Shown: positions 1 to 13,065, counted from the first letter of the stretch. The stretch: 64,000 bases of DNA from Aristolochia californica (GCA_029961685.1 JARWKL010000008.1:15657981-15721980), one strand, 5' to 3'. Notes: generated by a model from the letters alone, not told the origin. Made by a program: numbers and translations.

Positions 1-449
1 CTTGTTTATGAGACAGTTTGAAAGTGAAAACTCAAAGTTTTGATTTAAGAAAAATGTATACATCTAAAATGGAATGGAAAGGCACAAATGTAGAGAGAGA
101 TAATTCCAAAAAGTCTCTGTATATTTAAGGGACTGTAAACTCTTTTAGTTTTTATGTATTAGGTTTTGCAATCATCGGGAAAAGGGTGAGATGGGGGATT
201 TTTAACTGAGTGTTGACTCCCAATCCATAAGTCATCTCTTAAAAAAAAATAGCCCGTTATGCATGATTGACCTGAAAATCACTTTAAAAATCATCTATGT
301 TTGTTAGGTCAAATTTTTTTAAATGGAAAAAATTATGGCTTATCTGACTCAGGTAAATATCCCATCGCACGTTTACTTGAGAATTTAATGAGCATTTGTT
401 GTTCGTTTTAAAAGGTATGGATCCATAAGGCATTTGCAACTTTAACATG
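1..449 (+). repeat. Partial ~690-bp satellite unit at the left edge
   Basis: The window opens inside a satellite unit, at the segment reading CTTGTTTATGAGACA. It runs through the G-rich box (about 178-200), the GTTGACTCCCAATCC block and the TTTGGATCC-equivalent region, then stops at TTTAACATG where the copia-like LTR begins. The satellite does not resume at the same phase after the element: about 225 bp of the unit are missing at the other side (1638). No gene is present. Confidence 0.95.
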
Positions 450-842
450 TGTTGAATTTATGGAAAAGTGAAATACTTCATTGACATCAATAACTTGTGG
501 TAATCAGAGTACATGAACCTCTATTTATAATAGAGGAAGGTGGTAGAGTCCAATGACATTAAAACTACCCTTATCCCAATTACACCGAAACTCTAACACT
601 TAAAGATAAATCCTAACATAATTAAATAACTCAATATAGATAAAAGACAAACATAACTCAAACTAAAACTCTTCTTTGACGTGATCATAAGATAAGATGC
701 TTTTGTGAGTCCTTCTTGATCTTCCAATTGATGTGAGAAGGATGCCAGCTCATGGTCATCATTGTGGGTCCTACTTCTTATGGTCTTGGGCCCATCTTGT
801 GAGTCTTCCTTGGTCGTGTGGGCTTGTGCTTATCTTCCAACA
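450..842 (-). mobile_element. LTR of a copia-like retrotransposon (3' LTR of a truncated copy)
   Basis: Read on the minus strand this 393-bp segment starts TGTTGGAAGATAAG and ends ATAAATTCAACA, the TG...CA ends expected of an LTR. It matches the solo LTR at 13071-13511 over its whole length, apart from about 48 bp extra in that copy. On the minus strand it is preceded directly by a purine tract (843-855), which makes it the 3' LTR. A TATA motif lies at 521-529. I found no partner LTR within 1.2 kb and no target-site duplication, so the 5' part of the element is lost. Assignment to Ty1/copia rests on the GAGGGGGAG tract followed by TGTTGG, common in plant copia elements; no coding domain confirms it. 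Confidence 0.85.
518..536 (-). promoter_or_regulatory. LTR core promoter (TATA box)
   Basis: The minus strand reads TATAAATAG inside a near-palindrome, CCTCTA...TAGAGG. The same motif sits at the equivalent place in the solo LTR (13142-13150). The Ty3-type LTR has a closely similar one (about 23351-23360). A TATA box inside an LTR normally drives the element's own transcript. Activity cannot be judged from sequence. Confidence 0.6.
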
Positions 843-855
843 CTCCCCCTCAAGC
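843..855 (-). other. Polypurine tract of the copia-like element
   Basis: The minus strand reads GCTTGAGGGGGAG and abuts the TG of the LTR. This is the position and composition of the plus-strand priming tract of an LTR retrotransposon, and it fixes the element's orientation as minus. Confidence 0.75.
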
Positions 856-1196
856 TGGTGGTGAGAGAACAACATGAATTCCCAGCTTGCAAATGATGTG
901 TAGAATATAGTTGTATAAAATGGCACATCTTCCAATGTGCCTTCATCTTCCAATATTCCCCCTTACGCTGTTGCGTCCTTCCATGAGGCCCTCCTGGCAT
1001 AATGTAAGTGAGAGTAAAAATCACTCCTAGCCGGTAAGCCATTGCTTCATAGTCCAGTCCTGATGCTGTATATAGGACACACTCCATCTTCTATCGGTAG
1101 TGTGTCTATCGGCATTGCTACTAAGTGTCAACCACCGTGTCCCTCCATAGGACAACGAATCTTTAGTGGTAGAAGTCTTAAAAGCTATACAGGAGC

Positions 1197-1225
1197 GGGG
1201 AGGGGGGGGGGGGGGGGGAGAGGGG
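1197..1225 (+). repeat. Poly-G tract (17-G run with flanking G runs)
   Basis: Four Gs, an A, seventeen consecutive Gs (1202-1218), then AGA and four more Gs. It is the longest homopolymer I saw in the window and could form a quadruplex on the plus strand. Runs of this length are also prone to sequencing and assembly length error. Confidence 0.9.
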
Positions 1226-1255
1226 ATAACATAGATGTAATAATAAGTTCCTCCA

Positions 1256-1366
1256 TCATGGTATCCCAACTATGATATTTTTTGACATGGCCTATCATGG
1301 TTTTCCAACCATGATATTTTATAGGGCCCATCATGGTTTCCCAACAGGGATATTTTTTGGTGGAGT
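1256..1366 (+). repeat. Three tandem imperfect copies of a 36-39 bp repeat
   Basis: Copies begin with TCATGG at 1256, 1295 and 1331 and share the pattern TCATGGT..CCCAAC..TGATATTTT. The second copy contains a small inverted repeat, CATGGTT...AACCATG, that could form a hairpin. Lies in the unassigned internal DNA beside the copia-like LTR. Function unknown. Confidence 0.8.
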
Positions 1367-1372
1367 AAAATA

Positions 1373-1632
1373 AATAGACTTATGTATCTTTCTTTTGATA
1401 TTTAATTCTCCATATAAAGTCTCTTTCTTCATAGCATAAAATACCTCAGAATTTGAGGCTTTCTGCTGCCGCTCGAACCTCTTTTTCAATCTAACCTTTG
1501 CTGTTTCATATATCGATTTCTCTTTGTAGATAACTTAGATAAAAAATTGGCCGAATAGGTAAAAGAATAGACTTACAGGTATTTCATTTGATATATATTT
1601 CTCCTCATAAAGTCTAGTTCTTGATAGCAAAC
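1373..1632 (+). repeat. Direct repeat pair about 192 bp apart
   Basis: Segments 1373-1440 and 1565-1632 share AATAGACTTA, then TTTGATAT, ATAAAGTCT and GATAGCA-type blocks in the same order, at roughly 70% identity by eye. The second copy ends at the satellite boundary. They could be two units of a separate short tandem repeat or a degraded duplication. Confidence 0.55.
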
Positions 1633-3304
1633 AATATAGTATTCATCTAAAATGGGATGGAAATGCACAAATATATAGAGAGATAATTCCAAAAAGTCTC
1701 TGTAGCTTTTAGTGATTGTAAACTCTTTTAGTTTTTATATATTAGGTTTTGCAATCATCGGGAAAAGGGGGGAGGCGGGGGATTTTTAACTGAGAGTTGA
1801 CTCCCAATCCATAAGTCATTTCTTACCAAAATATAGCCCGTTACACATGATTCACCAATAAATCACTTTAAAAATCATCAATGATTGTTAGGTCAGCTTT
1901 TTTTAAATCGTTAAAATAATGAATTGTTTGACTCGAATAGATATCCCACCACACGTTCACTTGAGAATTTTTAATGAGCCTTTAGGGTTGAACTAGTAGA
2001 ATTTCCGAAACTTGGACAACAAAACTTTTGTGTTCATTTGTGGTGTGTGAATAAATTTTCTTTACTTACTTTTTTTATTTTTTAAAATTTTTTCTTTACA
2101 TAAACTCTAAAATTTTCATTTCATTGTGATCTATTTTCCATTATCTTCTTGTTTACAAGATAATAGGAAAGTGAAAACTCAAAGTTTTGATTTAAGAAAA
2201 AAATATACATCTAAAATATAATGGAAATGAACAAATGTAGAGAGAGATAATTCCAAAAAGTCCCTCTAACTTTTGGGGATTGTAAAATTTTTTTTATATA
2301 TTAGGTTTTGTAATCATCGGGAAAAGGGAGAGGTGGGGGATTTTTAACTAAGTGTTGACTCCCAATCCATAAGTCATTTCTAACAAAAATACAACTTGTT
2401 ACACATGATTGACCGGTAAATAACTTTATAAATCATCTATGATTGTTAGGTCAACTTTTTGTAAACGGTCAAAATAATGGCTTGTTTGACTCAGGTAAAT
2501 ACCCAAGGCATGTTCACTTGAGAATTTTATGAGCATTTTTTGTTCACTTTAAAAGTTTTGGATCGATAGGGCATTTGCCTCTTTAACATGTTTCAAACAA
2601 GCATATCCATATTTAAAACATGTTAGTATCAGTTAGAAATCTCTTTCTTATCAAATTCCATGCCATTAGGGTTGAACCAGTAAAATTTTTGAAACTTGGA
2701 CAATAAAACTTTTGTGTTAGTTTGTGGTGTGTGAATAAATTTTTTTTACTAACATTTATTATTGTTTTAATTCTTTTCCAAATAAAAAACTCTAAAATTT
2801 TCATTGCGTTGTGATCTATTTGCCATTATCTTTTTGATTACGAGACAATTGGAAAGTGAAACCTATAAGTTTTGATTTAAGAAAGAAGTATACATCTAAA
2901 ATGGATTGGAAATGCACAAATGAAGAGAGTGATAATTCTAAAAAATCTTTGTACCTTTTAGGGATTGTAAACTCTTTTAGCTTTCATATATTAGGTTTTT
3001 CAATCATCGGGAAAAAGGAGGAGACGGGGGATTTCTAACTATGTGTTGACTCCCAATCCGTAAGTCATTTCTTACAAAAATATAGTCCATTACGCATGAT
3101 TGACCGATAAATCAATTTACAAATAATCTATGATTGTTAGGTCAGAATTTTGTAAATGGGAAAAGTAATGGCCTGTTTGACTTGGGTAAATATCCCACCA
3201 CACGTTCACTTGCAAATTTAATAAGAATTTGTCATTAGGGAAAGTCCATAGGGAATTTGCATCATTAACATGTTTCAAGCATGCTTATCCATATTTAAAA
3301 CATG

Positions 3305-3702
3305 TTAGGATCAATTAGAAATCTCTTTCTTATCAAATTCCAAGCCATTAGTGATTGTAAACTCTTTTAGTTTATATATTAGGTTTTGCAATCATTGGGA
3401 AAAGGGGGGAGGTAGGAGATTATTAACTTAGAGTTGAGTCCCCATCCATTAGTTATTTATTACCAAAATATAGACCATTACACATGATTCACTAATAAAT
3501 CACTTTACAAATTATCTATGATTGTTAGGTCAACTTTTTGTAAATGGTGAAAATAATGGCTTGTTTGACTCATTTAAATATGTCACTGCACGTTCACTTG
3601 AGAATTTATTGAGTTTTTTTTGTTCACTTTAAAATGTTTGGATCCATAGTGCATTTGCATCTTTAACATTTTTTAAGCATGCATATCAATTTTTAAAACA
3701 TG
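3305..3702 (+). repeat. Internally deleted satellite unit (398 bp)
   Basis: The unit runs from the anchor to GCCATTAG, then continues directly with TGATTGTAAACTC, which is normally about 290 bp further on. The joint falls in TTAG, present at both ends of the missing segment, as expected for a microhomology-guided deletion or slippage. Confidence 0.85.
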
Positions 3703-6054
3703 TTAGGATAGATTAGAAATATATCTCTTATGAAATACCAAGCCATTAGGGTTGAACTAGTGGAATTTCCCAAACTTGGAACACAAAACTTTTGTGTTTG
3801 TTTGTTATTGTTTTAATTTTTTTCCATGCATAAACTCTAACATTTTCATTTCATTGGGATCTATTTGCCTTTATCATCTTGTTTACGAGCCAATTGCAAA
3901 GTTAAAACTCAAAGTTTTGATTTTAAAAAAAGGTATACATCTAAAATATAATTTAAATTCACAAAAGTAGAGAGAGATAATTCCAAAAAGTCCCTGTAAA
4001 TTTTAGGGGTTGTAAACTCTTTTCATTTTTATATATTAGGTTTTGCAATCATCGGGAAAAGGGGGAGGCGGGGGATTTTTTACTAAGTGTTGATTCCCAA
4101 TCCATTAGTCATTTCTTACAAAACTATAGCTTGTTACGCATGATTGACCGATAAATCACTTTATCAATCATCTATGATTGTTAGGTCAACTTTTTGTAAA
4201 TAGGCAAAATAATGGCTTGCTTGACTCGGGTAAATATCCCAAGGCACATTCACTTGAGAATTTTATGAGCATTTGCCTCTTTAACATGTTTGGATCAATT
4301 AGAAAACTCTTTCTTATCAAAATCCAAGCCATTAGGGTTGAACTAGTGGAATTTTTGAAAATGAACAACAAAACTTTTGTGTTCGTTTGTGGTGTGTGAA
4401 TAAATTTTCTTTACTTACATTTGTTATTGTTTTTAATTTTTTCCACTCATAAACTCTAATTTTTTTATTTTTCGTTGTGATCTATTGACTTTTATCTTCT
4501 TGTTTACTAGACAATTGGAAAGTTAAAACTCTAAGTTTTGATTTATGAAAAAAGTATACATCTAAAATGGAATGGAAAAGAACAAATGTTGTGAGAGTAT
4601 TTCCAAAAAGTCTTTGTAACTTTTATGGATTATAAACCCTTTTAATTTTTATAAATTAGGTTTTGCAATCAGCAGGAAAAGGGATGAGGCGGGAGATTTT
4701 TAACTGAGTGTTGACTCCCAATCCATAAGTTATTTCTTACAAAGATATAGCCTGTTATGCTTGATTGACCGATAAATCACTTTCAAAATCATCTATGATT
4801 GTTATGTCAGCATTTTTTAAATGGGCAAAATAATGGCTTGTTTGACTCGGCTAAATATCCCACCGCACATTCACATGAGAATTTAATAAGCATTATTTGT
4901 TCTCATTAAAAGGTTTTTATCCATAGGACATTTGCATCTTTAATATTTTTCAAGCATGTTTTTCATTATTTAAAACATGTTAGGAGGAATTAGAAATCTA
5001 TTTCTTATCAAATTCCAAGCCATTAGGGTTGAACTTGGGAATTTTCCAAACTCTGACAACAAAACTTTTGCATTCATTTGTTGTGTGTGAATAAATTTTC
5101 TCTATTTACATTGGTAAATTTTTTTAATTTTGTCTATACATAAACTCTAAAATTTTTATTTTGTTTTGATCTCTTTGCCTATATCATCATGTTTACAAGA
5201 TAATAGGAAAGTGAAAACTCAAATTTTTGATTTAAGAAAAAAGTAAACTTCTTAAATAAAATGGAAATTCACAAATGTGGAGACAGATAATTCAAAGAAG
5301 TTTGTGTAAATATTAACGATTCTAAACTCTTTTAGTTTTTATATATTAGGCTTTCTATTCGGGAAAAGTGGGGAGGCGGGGGATTTTTACCAAAGAGTTG
5401 ACTCCCAATCCATAAGTCATTTCTTACAAAAATTTAGCCCATTACGCATGATTGATCGATAAATCACTTTACAAATCATCTATTATTGTTAGGTCAGCTT
5501 TTTTTAAATCGACAAAATAATGGCTTGTTTGACTTGGGTAAATATCCCACTGCACGTTCACTAGAGAATTTAATGAGCATTTGATGTTTTCTTTAAAAGG
5601 TTTGGATCAATAGGACATTTGCATCTTTAACTTGTTTCAAGCATACATATCCATATTTAAAACATGTTAGGATCAATTAGAAATCTCTTTCTTATAAAAT
5701 TCCAAGCCATTAGGGTTGAACTAGTGCGATTTCAAGAACTTGGGGAACAAAAATTTTATGTTTGTTTGTGGTGTGTGAAGAAATTTTATTTACTTACATT
5801 TGTTATTTTTTTTTTAATTTTTTCCGCACAAAGCCTCTAAAATTTTCATTTTTTTGAAATCTAATTTCCTTTATCATCTTGAATACGAGACAATTTGAAA
5901 GTGAAAACCCTATGTTTTCATTTAAGAAAAAATTATACATGAAAAATGGAATGGAAATGCACAAATGCAGATAGAGATCATTCCAAAAAACTCTATGTAA
6001 CTTTTAGGCATTGTAAACTCTTTTAGTTTCTATATATTAGGTTTTGTAATCATC

Positions 6055-6076
6055 GGGAAAAGGGGGGAGGCGGGGG
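6055..6076 (+). other. Representative G-rich box of the satellite unit
   Basis: The tract reads GGG, AAAA, six Gs, A, GG, C, five Gs. It is given as the best example of a box found once per unit throughout the array, usually as GGGAAAAGGGGGAGGCGGGG with small changes. It can supply four GG runs for a two-layer quadruplex, and three runs of at least GGG. It always lies on the plus strand, between TTTTGCAATCATC and ATTTTTAACTGAG. Structure formation is inference. Confidence 0.75.
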
Positions 6077-9000
6077 ATTTTTAACTGCGTGTTGACTGCC
6101 AATCCATAAGTCATTTCTTAAAAAAATATAACCCGTTGGACGTGATTGACTGATAAATCACTTTACAACTCAGGTATGATTTTTAGGTCAGCTATTTGTA
6201 AACTGGCAAGATAATGGCTTGTTTGACTTGGGTAAATATCCCACCGCAAGTTCACTTGAGAATTTAATAAGCATTTTTTATTCGCTTTAAAGCTTTGGAT
6301 CCATAGGGAATTTGCATATTTTACATGCTTCAAGCATGCATATCCATATTTAAAACATGTTAGGATCAATTAGAAATCTCTTTCTTATAAAATTCCAAGC
6401 CATTAGGGTTGAACTAGTGGAATTTCCCAAACTTGGACAACTAAACTTTTGTTTTCGTTTTTGGCATGTGAATAAATTTTCTTTAATTACATTTTTTATT
6501 ATTTTTAATTATTTACATGCATAAACTCTAAAATTTTCATTTTGTAGTGTTCTATTTGCCTTTATCTTCTTTTTTTACAAGAAATTTGGAAAGTAAAAAC
6601 TCAAAGTGTTGATTTAAGAATAAAGTATACATATAACATAGAATGGAAATGCACAAATGTAGAGAGATATAATTCCAAAAAGTCTCTGTAACTTTTAGGG
6701 ATTGTAAACTCTTTTAGTCTTTATATATTAGGTTTTGCAATCATCGGGGAAAGGGGGAGGCGGGTAATTTTTAACTGAGTGTTTAATCCCAATCCAAAAG
6801 TAATTTTTTTAAAAAATATAGACCGTTACACATGATTGACCTATAAATCACTTTACAAATCATTTATGATTGTTAGGTCATATTTTTTTAAATGGGCAAA
6901 ATAATGGTTTGTTTGACTCAGGTAAATATCCCACAACACGTTCACTTGAGAGTTTAACGAGCATTTGCTGTTCGCTTTAAAAGATTTGGATCCAACGTGC
7001 ATTTGCATCTTTAACCTTTTTCAGGCATGCATATCCATATTTATAACATGTTAGGATCATTTACAAATCTCTTTCTTACAAAGTTTCTGGTATGTAAATA
7101 AATTTTCTTTCTTACTTTTTTATTGTTTTTATTTTTTTCCATACATTAACACTAAAATTTTCTTTTTTGTTGTGATCTATTTACCTATATCTTCTTGTTT
7201 ACGAGACAATTGAATAGTGAAAACTCAAATTTTTTATTTAAGAAAAAAATATACGTCTAAAATAGAATGGAAATGAACAAATGTAGAGAGAGTATTTCCA
7301 AAAAGTCTCTGTAACTTTTAGGGATTGTAAACTCGTTTAGCTTGTATATATTGGGTTTTGGTTTTGCAATCATTGGGAAAAGGGGGGAGGCGGAGGATAT
7401 TTAACTGAGTGTTGATTCCCAATCCATAAGTCATTTCTTAAAAAAATATAGCCCGTTACGCCGATAAATGACTTTACAAATCATTTATGATTGCTAGTTC
7501 AGCTTTTTGTAAATGGGCAAAATAATGGATTGTTTGACTCAGGTAAATATTGCACCACACGTTCACTTGAGAATTTTATCATCATATGTTGTTCACTTTA
7601 AAAGGTTTGCATCCTTAGATCATTTGCATCTTTAACATGTTTCAAGCATGCATATCCATATTTAAAACATGTTAGGATCTATTAGAAATCTCTTTCTTAT
7701 CAAATTATTCCAAGCCATTATGGTTGAACTAGTGGAATCTCCCAAACTTGGACAACAAAAATTTTATGTTCGTTTCTGGTGTGTGAATATATTTTATTTA
7801 CTTACATTTGTTATTTTTTTAATTTTTTCCATAAATAAACTCTAAAATTTTCATTTTGTTGTGATCTATTTGCCTTTAATCTTCTTGTTTACGAGATAAT
7901 AGGAGAGTAAAAACTATAAGTTTTGATTTGAGAAAAATGTTTACATCTAAAATGGAGTGGAAATGCACAAATTTTGAGAGAGATAATTCAAAAAAGTCTC
8001 AATAACTTTTAGGGATTGTAAACTGTTTTAGTTTTTATGTATTAGGTTTTGCAATCATCAGGAAAAGGGGGAAGGTGTGGGATTTTTAATTGAGTGTTGA
8101 TTCCCAATCAATAAGTCATTTCTTACAAAATATAGCTTGTTACGCATGATTGAATGATAAATCAGTTTACAAATCAACTATATTGTCAGGTCAACTTTTT
8201 CTAAATGGGCAAAACAATGGCTTGTTTGACTTGGGTAATTATCCGAGCACACGTTCATTTGAGAATTTAATGAGCATTTGTTGTTCGCTTTAAAAGGTTT
8301 GGATCCATAGGGCATTTTTCAACTTTAACATGTTTAAAGCATGCTTATCCAAATTTAAAACATGTTAGAATCAATTAGAAATCTCTTTCTAATCAAATTC
8401 CAAACCATTAAGGTTGAACTAGTGGAATTTCCCAAACTTGGACATTAAAAAATTTATTCGTTTATGGTGTGTGAATAAATTTTCTTTACTTACATTTTTT
8501 ATTGTTTTTAATTTTGTCCATTCATAAACTCTTAAATTTTCCTTTTGTTCAGATGTATTTGCCTTTATCTTCTTGTATACGAGATAATTGGAAAGTGAAA
8601 ACTCAAAGTTTTGATTTAAGAAAAAAGTATACATCTAAAAAGGATTGGAAATGGAAAAATGTAGAGAGAGATACCTCCAAAAAGTCTCTGTAACTTTTAA
8701 GGATTTAAAAATCTTTTAGTTTTTATATATTAGGTTTTGCAATCTTGGGGATAAGGTGGGAGGTGGGGGATTTTAAACTGCGTGTTGACTCCCAATCAAT
8801 AAGTAATTTTTTTTCAAAAATATAGCATGTTAGGCATGATTGACTCATAAATAACTTTTTGAAATCATCCATAATTCTTAGGTCAACTTTTTGTAATTCG
8901 GAAAAATAATGGTGTGTTTGACTCGGGTAAATGTCCCACCACACGTTCACTTGAGAACTTAATGAGTATTTGTTGTTAGCTTTAAAAGGGTTGGATCCAT

Positions 9001-12000
9001 TGGGTATTTGCATCTTTAACATGTTCCAAGCATGCATATCCATATTTAAAACATGTTAGGATCAATTAGAAATCTCTTTCTTATAAAATTCCAAGCCATT
9101 AGGGTTGAACTAGTGGAATTTCCTAAACTTGGGCAACAAAACTTTTGTGTTTTTTTGTGGTATGTGAATAAATTTTCTTTACTTATTTTTGTTATTCTTT
9201 TAAATTTTTTTAATACAAAAATATTAAATTTTCATTTTTTTGTGATCCATTTGCCTTTATCTTCTCTTTTATGAGACAATTGGAAAGTGAAAACTCAAAG
9301 TTTTGATTTAAGAAAAAAGTATACATCTAAAATTGAATGAAAATTCAACAATGCAGAGAGAGATAATTCCGAAAAGTCTCTGTAACTTTTGGGGATTTTA
9401 AAATTTTTTAGTTTTTATATATTAGGTTTTACAATTATTGGCAAAAGGGGGGAGGCGGGGGATTTTTAATGAGTGTTGACTCCAAATCCATAAATCATTT
9501 CTTACAAAAATATAGTCCATTATGCAAGATTGATCGATAAATCACTTTACAAGTTATCTATGATTGTTAGGTCAACTTTTTGTTAATGGGCAAAATAATG
9601 GATTGTTTGACTCGGGTAAATATCCCACTGCACATTCACTAGAGAATTTAATGAGAATTTGTTGCTCACTTTAAAAGGATTGGATCCAAATGGCTTTTGA
9701 ATCTTTAACATGTTTCAAGCATGCATATCCATATTTAAAACATATTTGGATCAATTAGAAATCTCTTTCTTACAAAAATCCAAGCCATTATGGTTAAACT
9801 AGTGGAATTTTCAAAACTTGGGCAACAAAACTTTTATGTTTGTTTGTGGTGTGTGAATAAATTTTATTTACTTAAATTTTTTATTTTTTAAAAAAATTTC
9901 CATTCATAAACTCTAATATTTTCATTTTTTTGGGATCCAATTTCCTTTATCTTCTTGATTACGAGACAATTGGAAAGTGAAAACTCAAAGTTTTGATAAA
10001 AGAAAGAAATATACATCTAAAATGGATTGAAAATGTACAAATGTAGAGAGAGATTATTCCAAAAAGTCTTTGTAACTTTTAAGGAATGTAAAATCTTTTA
10101 CTTTTTATTTATTTGGTTTTTCAATTATCGAGCAAAGGGGGGAGACGTGGGATTTTTAATTGTGTGTTGACTCCCAATCAATAAGTCATTTCTTACAAAA
10201 ATATAGCCCATTACGCATGGTTGACTGGTAAATCATTTTACAAATAATCTATGATTCTTACGTTAGCTTTTTTTTAAATGGGCAAAATAATGGCTTGTTT
10301 GACTCGGGTAAATATACCACAACAAGTTCACATGAAAATTTAATAAGAATTTGTTGTTCGTTTTAAAAGGTTTGGATCCATAGGGCATTTGCATCATTAA
10401 CATGTTTCAAGCATGCTTATCCATATTTAAAACATGTTAGGATCAAATAGAAATCTCTTTCTTATCAAATTCCAAGGCATTTGGGTTGAACAAGTGGACT
10501 TTCCATAATTTGGACAACAAACTTTTGCGTTCATTTGTGGTGTGTGAATAAATTTTATTTACTTACATTTGTTATTGTTTTTAATTTTTTCCATACATAA
10601 ACTCAAAAGTTTTCATTTTTTTGTGATCTATTTACCTTTAATTTCATGTTTACAAGAGAATTGGAAAGTGAAAACTCAATGTTTTTATTTAAGTAAAAAC
10701 TATTCATCTCAAAAGGAATGGAAATGAAAAAATATAGAAGGAGATAATTCCAAAATGTCTTTGAAGCTTTTAGTGATTGTAAACTCTTTTAGTTTTTATA
10801 TATTATCTTTTGCTATCTTCGGGAAAAGGGGGGAGGCGGGGGATTTTTAACTGAGAGTTGACTCCCAATCCATAAGTAATTTCTTTCCAAAATATAGCCC
10901 GTTACACATGATTCATCAATAAATCACTTTAAAAATCATCTACGATTGTTAGGTCAGCTTTTTGTAAATGGGCAAAATAATGGCTTGTTTGACTCAGGTA
11001 AATATCCCATCGGACATTCACTTGAGAATTTAATAAGCATTTTTTTTCGCTTTAAAATGTTTGGTACCATAGATAATTTACCTCTTTAACATGTTTCAAA
11101 CATTCATATCCATATTTAAAACATGATAGGATCAATTAGAAATCTCTTTCTTATCAAATTCCAAGCAATTAGGGTTGAACTAGTGGAATTTCCGAAACTT
11201 GGACAACACAATTTTGTGTTAGTTTGTGGTGTGTGAATAAATTTTCTTTAATTACATTTGTTATTGTTATAATTTTTTACATACATGAACTCTAAAATTT
11301 TCATTTCATTGTGATCTATTTTCCATTATATTCTTGTTTACGAGACAAATGTAAAGTGAAAACTCAAAGTAGTGATTTAAGAAAAAGGTATACATCTAAA
11401 ATATAATGGAAATGAAAAAATGTAGAGAGAGATAATTCCAAAAATTCCCTTTAAATTTTAGGGATTGTTAACTCTTTTTGTTTTTATATATTAGGATTTG
11501 TAATAATCGGGAAATGGGGGAGGCGAGGGATTTTTATCAAAGCGTTAATTCCCAATCCATAAGTCATTGCTTACAAAAATATAGCCCATTATGCATGATT
11601 GACCGATAAATCACTTTATAAATCATCTATGATTGTTAGGTCAGTATTTTGTAAATTGTCAAAATAATGGCTTGTTTGACTCGGGTAAATATCCCAAGGC
11701 ACGTTCACTTGAGAATTTTATGAGCATTTGTTGTTCAATTTAATAGGCTTGGATCCATAGGGCATTTGCTTCTTTAACATGTTTCAAACATGCATATCCA
11801 TATTTAAAACATGTTAGGATCAATTAGAAATCTCTTTCTTATCATATTCCAAGCCATTAGGGTTGAACTAGTAGAATTTTTGAAACTTGGACAACAAAAC
11901 TTTTGTGTTCGTTTGTGGTGTGTGAATAAAATTTCTTTACCAACATTTGTTATTGTTTTAAATTTTTTCTATACAAAAACTCTAAAATTTTCATTTCATT

Positions 12001-13065
12001 GTGATCTATTTCCCATTATCTTCTAGTTTACAAGACAATTGGACAGTTAAAACAAAAAAGTCTCTATAACTTCTAAGGATTGTAAACCCTTTTTTTTTAT
12101 ATATTATGTTTTGCAATCATCGAAAAAAGAGGGGAGGCGAGGGATTTTCAACTGAGTTTTTATTCCGAATCCATAAGCCTTTTTTTTCAAAAATATAGCC
12201 TGTTACACATGATTGACCGATAAATCACTTTAAAAATCATCTATGATTGTCAGGTCAACTTTTTGTAAATAGGAAAAATAATGCCTTGTATGGCTCGGAT
12301 AAATATCCCACTTCACATTCACTTGTGAATTTAATGAGCATTTGTTGTTCGCTTTAAAAGGTTTGGATCCAAAGGGTACTTGCATCTTTAACATGTTTCA
12401 AGCATGCATATCCATATTTAAAACATGTTAGGATCAATTTGAAATCTCTTTCTTATCAAATTCCAAGCCATAAGGGTTGAACTAGTGGAATTTCCAAAAT
12501 TTGAACAACAAAACTTTTGTGTTAGTTTCTGGTATGTGAATAAATTTTATTTTCTTACATTTGTTAATGTTTTTAATTTTTTTCATACATAAACACTACA
12601 ATTTTCTTTTTGTTGTGATCTATTTACCTATATATTCTTGTTTACGAGACAATTGAAAAGTGAAAACTCAAAGTTTTGATTTAAGAAAAAAGTATACATC
12701 TAAAATTGAATGGAAATGCAGAAATGTGTAGAGAGATAATTCAAAGAAGTCTCTATAACTTTTAGTTTGCAATCTTCGGGAAAAGGGGAGAGGCGGGGGA
12801 TTTTTAATTGAGTGTTAACTAGCAATCCATAAGTCATTTCTTACAAAAATAAAGCCCGTTACACATGATTGACCAACAAGTCACTTTACAAATCATCTAT
12901 GTTTGTTAGGTCAGGTTTTTGTAAATGGGTAAAATAATGGCTTGTTTGATACGGGTTAATATCCCACAACACGTTCACTTGAGAGTTTAATTAGCATTTG
13001 TTGTTCACTTTAATAGGTTTGGATCCATAGGGGATTTGTTCTTTGGATCAATTAAAAATCTCTTT

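Larger units (their letters stand above)
843..1637 (-). mobile_element. Non-coding internal remnant next to the copia-like LTR
   Basis: These 795 bp do not resemble the satellite and lie between the LTR/PPT and the point where the satellite resumes (GTATTCATCTAAAATGG at about 1638). I see no reverse transcriptase, RNase H, integrase or gag motif in any frame, and no primer-binding site. The part nearest the LTR is probably the element's 3' untranslated internal DNA. The part from about 1230 is of unknown origin and contains a 36-39 bp tandem repeat and a spaced pair of about 68-bp repeats, annotated separately. It may hold more than one insertion. Confidence 0.55.

Noticed and set aside
843..1240. 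Copia RNase H or reverse transcriptase fragment next to the LTR
   Set aside because: I translated the minus strand and saw no catalytic or family motifs; the region is better called non-coding internal DNA.
1027..1275. Open frames across the poly-G tract (proline or glycine runs)
   Set aside because: The runs come from translating the 17-G homopolymer; nothing else in the frames resembles a retroelement or host protein.
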